From contig DATIJV010000164.1 of assembly GCA_035478255.1 (NCBI GenBank), positions 1 through 12,031 of the forward strand: 12,031 nt of DNA, given 5' to 3'. Source of the stretch: DATIJJ01 sp035478255. GTDB lineage: Bacteria; Pseudomonadota; Gammaproteobacteria; DSM-16500. Below, piece after piece: positions 5,897-12,031 of this stretch (positions are counted from its first letter, which is position 1; each line of letters starts with the position of its first letter). A program made the translations under genes and the position numbers. The notes beneath the pieces were generated by a model that did no database searches, was not told where the DNA came from, and saw only the letters and a list, made by a program, of their open reading frames with translations.

Positions 5897-8506
5897 ATGT
5901 ATAACCGCAAAATTATCCAGCTTTTATTGGTTCTAATAGTAGGCATAGTACCCATTATGTCTCTCGCGGATTCATTATGCCCATTTCCAGCCTCATCCAA
6001 CACAAGCACCCTGGAAGAATCCGCTCTCGCCAAAGAATTAGGCTGGATTCCCTGCGATATCAATCGCTGCGGAGGGTTTTATCTCGAACCTCCTTTTGTT
6101 TTTTCCGAAGAATTAGTCAATTCCGATAAAATACAAGTTACCGCAGGTCAAATGCTTTTTGATGTGCATGGTACTTCAATCGGTCAAGGCAAAGTGACAA
6201 TTAGCCGCTTTGGCCAGCAAATTGTAGCGAATAAAGCATATCTTTATCGCGATCCTGCCACAGGGAAACTGAGTTCAATTGATTTAATAGAAAATGTTAC
6301 CTTACGCGAACCCAATAGTTTGGTCGTCGCTAAAAGCGGTCATGTTGATTTAAAAACCAAAGGCGAATCCTTGCATGATATTCTCTACCGCACTGCCATT
6401 TATAGTAACCTGCGCACACATCCCTCCCCGGTTTATACGGCACAACAATTAGAACAATCTCGCGAAATCGTTCAGTTAAGCGCATGGGGAAAAGCCGATG
6501 ATTTTGAACAAACCGAATCACGTATTTATGTGTTTAAAAATGCGAGTTATAGTACTTGTCCGCCGACCACCCATGCTTGGCGCGTGCGTGCCGGCCGAAT
6601 TGAATTAAATAAAAATACCGGCCGCGGTACTGCAAGAAATGCGCGTGTTTATGTCAAAGGCGTGCCAATTTTTTATACGCCTTATATGAATTTTCCCATT
6701 GATTCACGCCGTCAAACTGGGTTTTTGACGCCGACTGTTGGAACATCCAGCAAATCAGGTTTTTATCTTGGTACGCCTTTTTACTGGAATACCGCACCAA
6801 ATTACGACTCGACCATCACACCTGCGTATTTATCCAAACGCGGCTTGCAGCTCAGTGAATTATTTCGTTATCTGACACCCACAAGCAATGGCATGGTCAA
6901 TGTCGCCGCCTTGCCTAACGATCGCGCTTTTGCGAATTTAAAAGAATCTTATCAGGCGCAATATCAAAACTCGTCTGACCCATTTATTCAAGCAGAATTA
7001 CGCCGTTTGCAAAATGCGAGCGATACGCGCAAATCGCTTTATTGGCTAAACAATACGCGTTTTAACGAGCACTGGACAACCAATGTTGATTATAATTACG
7101 TGAGTGACGATTATTACTTAAGCGATTTAACCAATAATTTTGATATCGTCACGACCAATCAATTGTTGCAACAGGGACAAGCTGCTTATCAAGGAAAATA
7201 TTGGACAATACAAGGCCGTGTCCAGGGTTATCAAACCTTGCATCCCGTTGACCAAAGTGTTGTTCAAAATCAATATACCCGATTACCGCAATTTGTCATT
7301 CAGGGAGATTATCCTAATGGGCCGGGCAACCTGGAATATTTCATTCTGACGGATACCACGCATTTTAATATTACCGATACACCGGGAAGCAGCATTATTT
7401 CACCAATGGGTAATCGTTTGCATGCACAGCCGGGAATAGCATGGCCATACAATCGGCCTTATTTTTATTTCACACCGCGTTTGCAGTTTGCTTTAACCAA
7501 ATATGAATTAAGTCACATCACTACGAACAGCACCACGACCCCAAGTCGTGAATTGCCGATTTTTGACATTCATTCAGGACTATTTTTTGATCGTGACATT
7601 CGTGTTTTTAGCAATCCTTATCGACAAACACTGGAACCGCAAATTTATTACACCTTTGTTCCTTATAAAAACCAGGATGATATTCCTGTTTTTGATACGA
7701 CGCAGAATACTCTGACGTATGATGAATTGTTTATTTATAATCGTTTTAGCGGATTGGACCGTATTGGCGATGCAAATCAAATCAGTTATGGCTTGACCAG
7801 CCGTTTAATTGATGAACAAACTGGATATGAAAAATTGCGCGCCGGGATTGGGCAAATTTTGTATTTTAAAAATCGACGGGTCACTTTGTGTAATCCGATC
7901 AATTCCGTCAATTCGGTGGTACCCTGCATACCGACAGCCGACAATACGGCGAATACTTTTAACAAATCCCCGCTCTCGGGTGTCTTCAATTACAACCTCA
8001 ATCCTAATTGGGGCATGATCGCCAACGCCATCTGGAATGTTGAGACAAATAAATTTAATAATCAAAGCATTACATTACATTATCAGCCACAATTCGATCC
8101 GCGAAAAATTGTTAATCTAGGGTATGGTTATGTTCAAAATGGCGATATTCAAATCAATGATGTGCCAGGCAGCAATCAAAGCAATCTCTCGCAAACCGAT
8201 TTTTCCTTTGCCTGGCCTTTAGCTCGTGATTGGAGCATGGTGGGCCGCTGGACTCAAAATTGGAACCACCACCATTTTCAGAATCTTTTATATGGTTTAC
8301 AATACGACACTTGCTGCTGGGCTGTCCGCTTTGTTACCGGTCGGGCTTTTGCAAATTTAAACCCGACGAACACTTATCAGTACAATACTCAATTCTTTTT
8401 CCAGTTTGCGTTAAAAGGATTGGGGGTTTATGGTAATGCGGACCCGAGCCAGTTATTAAGCACCAGTGTTTCAGGATATCAAAACGTTTTTGGACAGGAT
8501 TATTAA
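5897..8506 (+). CDS. lptD: LPS-assembly protein LptD (outer-membrane LPS translocon)
   Basis: Outer-membrane beta-barrel that, with LptE as plug, inserts LPS into the outer leaflet. From the ATG at 5897 it has 869 residues, longer than the E. coli protein (784). A signal peptide covers 1-24 (MYNRKIIQLLLVLIVGIVPIMSLA). An OstA/LptA-like jelly-roll lies at about 70-200 and the C-terminal barrel from about 250 onward (GVPIFYTPYMNFPIDSRRQTG is a hallmark). C28, C221 and the adjacent pair C806/C807 in YDTCCW correspond to the four cysteines whose rearranged disulfides mature E. coli LptD. Extra cysteines occur at C53/C58 (PCDINRCGG, as in non-enteric LptD) and C665/C677. The frame is open back to a TTG at 5879, but the ATG, with GAG 7 nt upstream, gives a clean signal peptide. 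It leads the operon with surA; its stop abuts the surA ATG. Confidence 0.97.
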   Translation: MYNRKIIQLLLVLIVGIVPIMSLADSLCPFPASSNTSTLEESALAKELGWIPCDINRCGGFYLEPPFVFSEELVNSDKIQVTAGQMLFDVHGTSIGQGKVTISRFGQQIVANKAYLYRDPATGKLSSIDLIENVTLREPNSLVVAKSGHVDLKTKGESLHDILYRTAIYSNLRTHPSPVYTAQQLEQSREIVQLSAWGKADDFEQTESRIYVFKNASYSTCPPTTHAWRVRAGRIELNKNTGRGTARNARVYVKGVPIFYTPYMNFPIDSRRQTGFLTPTVGTSSKSGFYLGTPFYWNTAPNYDSTITPAYLSKRGLQLSELFRYLTPTSNGMVNVAALPNDRAFANLKESYQAQYQNSSDPFIQAELRRLQNASDTRKSLYWLNNTRFNEHWTTNVDYNYVSDDYYLSDLTNNFDIVTTNQLLQQGQAAYQGKYWTIQGRVQGYQTLHPVDQSVVQNQYTRLPQFVIQGDYPNGPGNLEYFILTDTTHFNITDTPGSSIISPMGNRLHAQPGIAWPYNRPYFYFTPRLQFALTKYELSHITTNSTTTPSRELPIFDIHSGLFFDRDIRVFSNPYRQTLEPQIYYTFVPYKNQDDIPVFDTTQNTLTYDELFIYNRFSGLDRIGDANQISYGLTSRLIDEQTGYEKLRAGIGQILYFKNRRVTLCNPINSVNSVVPCIPTADNTANTFNKSPLSGVFNYNLNPNWGMIANAIWNVETNKFNNQSITLHYQPQFDPRKIVNLGYGYVQNGDIQINDVPGSNQSNLSQTDFSFAWPLARDWSMVGRWTQNWNHHHFQNLLYGLQYDTCCWAVRFVTGRAFANLNPTNTYQYNTQFFFQFALKGLGVYGNADPSQLLSTSVSGYQNVFGQDY

Positions 8507-9505
8507 ATGATTAATCTCTTTCGATTTATATTGGCTGCGTATTGCATTTTGCTATGCCCGGCACTTTTTGCAAAAAACACTCAACAGGCACTGGATGGTA
8601 TTGTGGCTGTCGTAAATGATTCGGCTGTCACGCAAAGTGAATTGAATAATGCAGCCAATACAATGAAAGCTCAATTGAGAGGAGCAAGTGCTCCCATGCC
8701 ATCCGCAAAAGAATTGCAAAAAAGGGTGCTGGAACAAGTGGTGGATAGAAAACTTCAACTACAAGCTGCGGCACAGGCAGGCATCAAAATTTCTGATAAA
8801 CAAGTAGACGAAACTGTTGAGAATATTGCAAAACAAAATGGTGTCAGTGCAGAGACCCTTTACGAAAAAGTTGCATCACAGAATTTGACTCGCGGAGAAT
8901 ATCGCAAAGAAATTCGCGAAGAGTTGACATTACAACAAATTCAGCAGCAGCAAGTCGCCTCTAAAGTGAATATGACACATGAAGATGTCAAAAATTTTAT
9001 GCACTCTAAAGAATGGTTAATGGCTGCGTCAACAACTCAATCCAGCGTAAAAGAATATCAAGTAGATGATTTAATTGTTTTAGTATCGGATACTGCTTCT
9101 GCGAATGAATTGGCTCTAGCAAAAGTCCAAGCAGAAAATTTATTGCGTCAAATAAAACAAGGCGCAAGTTATAGCAGTTTAATCAATCCAGATGAAAAAA
9201 ATCTCGAAAATAATAATTTAGGCTGGCGCAAAATCGATGAAATGCCATCCGCATTTGCCGAACAAATTGCGGCTGCTAAAAAAGGTAATGTGATTGGGCC
9301 CATTCAGACAGGCAATGGTTTTCATATTGTTCGTTTAATTGATATACGCAATGAAAATAATCCAGCTGCCAATGCTACACCTGCGCCCAGCGAGAAAGAA
9401 GCTGAACAAATAGTTTATCAGCGTAAATTCGCAGAAGTCTTAAAAAAATGGGTAGCACAATTGCATAGTCAAGCGATTATCATTTTGCACCCCGATTCGG
9501 TATGA
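8507..9505 (+). CDS. surA: Periplasmic chaperone SurA, single-parvulin form
   Basis: Periplasmic chaperone and peptidyl-prolyl isomerase that escorts unfolded barrel proteins, LptD among them, to the BAM complex. A signal peptide covers 1-22 (cleavage after LCPALFA). The SurA N-terminal chaperone domain lies at about 27-170 (LDGIVAVVNDSAVTQSEL is diagnostic). One parvulin domain lies at about 183-283 (NNLGWRKIDEMPSAF, then GNVIGPIQTGNGFHIVRLID), followed by a C-terminal helix that completes the chaperone fold. At 332 residues it is about 100 shorter than the two-parvulin E. coli SurA (428), matching loss of one isomerase domain. There is no frameshift or stop in the frame. ATG follows the lptD TAA with no gap, and AGGA lies about 8 nt upstream. 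Identity is supported by both sequence and position. Confidence 0.95.
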   Translation: MINLFRFILAAYCILLCPALFAKNTQQALDGIVAVVNDSAVTQSELNNAANTMKAQLRGASAPMPSAKELQKRVLEQVVDRKLQLQAAAQAGIKISDKQVDETVENIAKQNGVSAETLYEKVASQNLTRGEYRKEIREELTLQQIQQQQVASKVNMTHEDVKNFMHSKEWLMAASTTQSSVKEYQVDDLIVLVSDTASANELALAKVQAENLLRQIKQGASYSSLINPDEKNLENNNLGWRKIDEMPSAFAEQIAAAKKGNVIGPIQTGNGFHIVRLIDIRNENNPAANATPAPSEKEAEQIVYQRKFAEVLKKWVAQLHSQAIIILHPDSV

Positions 9506-10479
9506 AAAAATTTTCGCGCATCATCCTCACTCCCGGCGAGCCAGCAGGCATTGGTCCTGATCTCGTCGTTCAAATCGCACAGCAAGCATGGGATGCTGAA
9601 CTGATCGTTGTCGCTCATCCTGAATTTCTGTTAGAGCGCGCAAAGCTTCTCAGTTTACCGTTAAAGCTCACTTCATTTGATCAGCATATGCCTGTAGAAA
9701 TTCACAAGCCCGGTCATTTAAAAATAATTTCTCTGCCATTAAATCATCCTGTCACCGCAGGAGATTTAACCGTACAAAATGCGGAACATGTTATAAAAAG
9801 TCTTGAAATTGCGTCTTCACTTTGTGAAAAAAACATCACTCAAGCTGTTGTAACAGGCCCCGTGCATAAAGGAATTCTGAATAATGCTGGAATAAATTTT
9901 ACAGGCCATACAGAATTTTTTGCGAATCGCTGTCATGTCAAAGAACCCCTCATGTTGTTTGTCACACCTCAAACTAAAGTCGCTTTACTGACAACTCATC
10001 TTCCACTCGCCAAGGTACCGCAAGCAATCACTCAAGAAAAAATAAAAAATAGTTTACGCGTTTTATTGCTTGAATTATCCAGAAAATTCGGATTAACTAA
10101 GCCGAGAGTGCTAGTATGCGGTTTAAATCCGCATGCAGGCGAGCATGGCCATCTGGGTCGGGAAGAAATTGAAATTATCACCCCCGCTCTTGAAGAATTA
10201 CGTAAAGAACAGTCTAATATTAGCGGACCTTTTCCCGCCGACACCATTTTCACAGAACACCGCCTGCGAGAGTGCGACGCTATACTCGCCATGTACCATG
10301 ATCAAGCATTGCCTGTGATAAAATATATGAGTCTTGGGTCTGCGGTAAATGTCACACTTGGACTTCCCTTCATTCGAACTTCTGTTGATCATGGCGTCGC
10401 GTTAGATGCGGCGGGAACAAAAAAAGCTGATGCAGGCAGTATGATACAAGCGTTAAAGCTCGCGATTGAATTAACATAA
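9502..10479 (+). CDS. pdxA: 4-hydroxythreonine-4-phosphate dehydrogenase
   Basis: NAD-dependent oxidation of 4-phosphohydroxy-L-threonine, followed by decarboxylation, gives the aminoacetone phosphate that PdxJ condenses into pyridoxine 5'-phosphate. The 325 residues are near the usual 329. The N-terminal TPGEPAGIGPDL is at 10-21, VVTGPVHK at 116-123 and GHTEF at 135-139. The metal-binding histidines are H166 in TTHLPL, H211 in NPHAGE and H266 in MYHDQ, and the family ending SVDHGVALDAAGT is at 294-305. All key residues are present. The ATG overlaps the surA stop as ATGA (4 bp), implying translational coupling. Its place after surA is conserved in many gammaproteobacteria. Confidence 0.97.
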   Translation: MKKFSRIILTPGEPAGIGPDLVVQIAQQAWDAELIVVAHPEFLLERAKLLSLPLKLTSFDQHMPVEIHKPGHLKIISLPLNHPVTAGDLTVQNAEHVIKSLEIASSLCEKNITQAVVTGPVHKGILNNAGINFTGHTEFFANRCHVKEPLMLFVTPQTKVALLTTHLPLAKVPQAITQEKIKNSLRVLLLELSRKFGLTKPRVLVCGLNPHAGEHGHLGREEIEIITPALEELRKEQSNISGPFPADTIFTEHRLRECDAILAMYHDQALPVIKYMSLGSAVNVTLGLPFIRTSVDHGVALDAAGTKKADAGSMIQALKLAIELT

Positions 10480-10510
10480 AAGAATACTGACGCAAAACGT
10501 AGGAGCCAAA

Positions 10511-11866
10511 ATGAAAAAATTATTATTAACCATTATTATCTTTAGCCTGTGCTGCAAAGCATTTGCCAGTACAGACTTATTGCAAGTATTCCGTCAGGCA
10601 TTGGTAAGCGATCCCACTTATCAACAAGCCATTTCGCAAAGACTTTCCACACGCGAAGGCGTGCCGATTAATATTGCAGGCTTGCTGCCCGGCATAACGG
10701 CAAGCCTCGCCGCACCAAACTACCTCAAATATGCTTCTTCAGGCCCCGCTTCAGGGCAACTCTCTGGCACTCAGCGCGGATATAATATGAATTTGAGTTT
10801 AACGCAAACCGTTTTTGATTTTGGAAAATTCGCAGGATTGGCCAGTGCAAATGCATTAGCGAAAGGTGCAGATGCAACTTTAAGCGCTGCTACGCAAAAT
10901 TTAATGATCCGTGTTTCAGGAGCTTATTTTAATATTCTGAAAGATCAGGATAATCTTATTTACATACAATCAACAAAAACAGCTTATGCCAAGCAACTCG
11001 ATCAAATTACTCAGCAATATCGGGTAGGTTTAAAAACAATTACGGATGTTTATACTGCGCGTGCTTCTTATGAAACCTCTGTCGCGAACACTATTGCAGC
11101 AGAAGCGCAATTGGCGACAGATAAAGAAAATTTACGCGCAATCACAGGACAGCTTTATCCAGCACTTCTGCGTTTAAGAGATGATTTTCCCTTAATAACT
11201 CCACAGCCTGCGAATATTGAGGATTGGGTGACAACAGCGGGCAAGCAAAACTGGTCTGTCAAATCTGCGCAGTATCAAGCGGAATCTTATCGAGATATTA
11301 TTAAACAGCAATTTGCCGGCCATTTACCCAGCGTGAATATCCAGGCAGGTTATGAAGCTGATTATTTTGCGGCATCAGGTAATACAATATTTCAGACAAA
11401 TGGTGCGAGCAATACACATACTTCAACTGCCAGTTTGAATTTTAATATTCCGATTTTTGAAGGTGGTTTGGTTGTCGCGGAAACAGACCAGGCAAAATAT
11501 AATTATCAAACAGCTTTACAGCAATTAGAGTTTCAATTACGCAGCACACTCACACAAACACGGCAAAATTATTTGAATGTAGTTGCAGGGATTAGCAAAA
11601 TTGCCGCGGATAAACAATCGATCAAATCGAATATCAGTTCACTTTCGGGAATGCAAGCAGGTTATCGTGTCGGTACAGAAATTTTGGTGAATGTGTTGAA
11701 TCAGCAGCAAAATGTTTTTGAGGCACAGGAACAATATGCAGCAGATCGTTATGCATATGTGAACAATTTACTCGCGTTGAAGCAAGCAGCGGGCACGTTA
11801 AGTGAGGCAGATTTAGCGGCGATTAATATGTGGCTAAGCGATAATGCGAAAATGTACGGGAATTAA
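10511..11866 (+). CDS. tolC: TolC-family outer-membrane efflux/type I secretion channel
   Basis: Trimeric outer-membrane duct that spans the periplasm and docks with multidrug pumps and type I secretion exporters. A signal peptide covers 1-19 (cleavage after CCKAFA). Two outer-membrane-efflux repeats lie at about 21-215 and 235-435, each with a barrel strand pair and long helices. Hallmarks are LTQTVFDFGKFAG at 98-110, FNIPIFEGG at 311-319, YRVGTEILVNVLNQQQNVF at 385-403 and LLALKQAAGTLSEADL at 420-435, the last typical of the TolC subgroup. At 451 residues it is shorter than E. coli TolC (493), mainly by lacking its C-terminal extension. AGGAG lies 5 nt before the ATG. It starts 31 bp after pdxA, with no promoter or terminator seen between, so it probably shares the lptD transcript. 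Which pump or exporter it serves is not shown. Confidence 0.93.
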   Translation: MKKLLLTIIIFSLCCKAFASTDLLQVFRQALVSDPTYQQAISQRLSTREGVPINIAGLLPGITASLAAPNYLKYASSGPASGQLSGTQRGYNMNLSLTQTVFDFGKFAGLASANALAKGADATLSAATQNLMIRVSGAYFNILKDQDNLIYIQSTKTAYAKQLDQITQQYRVGLKTITDVYTARASYETSVANTIAAEAQLATDKENLRAITGQLYPALLRLRDDFPLITPQPANIEDWVTTAGKQNWSVKSAQYQAESYRDIIKQQFAGHLPSVNIQAGYEADYFAASGNTIFQTNGASNTHTSTASLNFNIPIFEGGLVVAETDQAKYNYQTALQQLEFQLRSTLTQTRQNYLNVVAGISKIAADKQSIKSNISSLSGMQAGYRVGTEILVNVLNQQQNVFEAQEQYAADRYAYVNNLLALKQAAGTLSEADLAAINMWLSDNAKMYGN

Positions 11867-11883
11867 TTTAACCGTAATAGCTC

Positions 11884-11900
11884 ACAACCCCATTGGTTGT
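11884..11900 (+). other. Small hairpin after tolC
   Basis: ACAACC at 11884-11889 pairs with GGTTGT at 11895-11900 around a 5-nt loop, 18 bp after the tolC stop. No T-run follows, so it is at best a weak 3'-end structure; it borders the larger palindromic repeats immediately downstream. Confidence 0.4.
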
Positions 11901-11901
11901 C

Positions 11902-12027
11902 ATCCCGGAATTTAGTAGCGCTTAATGAGCGCCTTTTGCGAATTTAGCGCTACTTAATGTCCGGGATCTACCCTTATCATTTGGGTGGATCCCGGACATT
12001 AACTCACTCTAAATTCGCGAAAAGCGC
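11902..12027. repeat. Nested palindromic repeat element downstream of tolC
   Basis: The strongest hairpin pairs 11954-11973 with 11983-12002: 20-bp arms with a single T/C difference (a G:U pair in RNA) and a 9-nt loop. The symmetry extends outward through GCGAATTTAG (11938-11947) and CTAAATTCGC (12009-12018), with flanking GCGC, giving arms of about 45 nt (11929-11973 and 11983-12027). A second, mutually exclusive hairpin lies on its left: ATCCCGGA plus AGTAGCGCT (11902-11909, 11914-11922) against AGCGCTACT plus TCCGGGAT (11946-11954, 11960-11967). No reading frame is evident and the element may continue beyond the window. The structure suggests a dispersed REP- or MITE-like repeat that could also end the tolC transcript. 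Confidence 0.8.
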
Positions 12028-12031
12028 GAAT

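Noticed and set aside
5879..5905. TTGACA, 15-bp spacer, TATAAC resembling a strong promoter
   Set aside because: It would start transcription inside the lptD signal-peptide codons, after the ATG at 5897, and the spacer is short. Probably chance.
7805..8065. Minus-strand reading frames opposite the LptD barrel
   Set aside because: Shadows of lptD without ribosome sites or recognisable protein features.
1..12031. CRISPR array, tRNA or rRNA gene, prophage, insertion sequence, toxin-antitoxin or defence system
   Set aside because: No regularly spaced repeats, cloverleaf-like sequence, transposase, integrase or known defence domains were seen; the genes are conserved housekeeping genes.

Overview
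The window comes from a moderately AT-rich gammaproteobacterium. Nearly every recognisable protein is a chromosomal housekeeping gene of that class, and the block amgK-murU <> lptD-surA-pdxA is the arrangement known from Pseudomonas. Features of LptD (an N-terminal CGG-containing segment) and the general base composition would fit a Legionellales/Coxiellaceae-like lineage. That placement is an inference from protein style, not a demonstrated identity. No phage, plasmid, insertion sequence, CRISPR array, tRNA or rRNA gene is visible.

Layout. (1) Positions 1-3008, minus strand, read right to left: comM (Mg-chelatase-like AAA+ helicase), a 131-residue protein I do not recognise, and an oxidoreductase joining a 2Fe-2S ferredoxin domain to a Fre-like flavin/NAD(P)H reductase. 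Right after its stop lies a perfect mirror-symmetric all-purine tract. (2) Positions 3035-4165, plus strand: cfa, divergent from comM with only 26 bp between the starts. (3) Positions 4127-5748, minus strand: amgK then murU, the MurNAc recycling kinase and uridylyltransferase; murU converges on cfa and their 3' ends overlap by 39 bp. (4) Positions 5749-5896: a short divergent control region with a strong candidate amgK promoter, a weaker lptD promoter and a perfect 14-bp inverted repeat in the lptD leader. (5) Positions 5897-11866, plus strand: a compact lptD-surA-pdxA-tolC run with junctions of 0 bp, a 4-bp overlap, and 31 bp. (6) Positions 11867-12031: nested palindromic repeat sequence running off the right edge.

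How the genes work together. The right half is mainly an envelope module: LptD inserts LPS into the outer membrane, SurA chaperones outer-membrane beta-barrels such as LptD, TolC is an outer-membrane export duct, and AmgK/MurU feed recycled MurNAc into peptidoglycan precursors. PdxA (vitamin B6 synthesis) is the usual metabolic passenger in this operon, and Cfa modifies membrane phospholipids.

I did not find an undescribed multi-gene system. The points most worth a second look are the mirror-repeat purine tract at the left edge, the nested palindromes at the right edge, the lptD leader hairpin, a MurU with Asn where the family usually has Asp, a SurA with a single parvulin domain, and an apparently leaderless amgK message.
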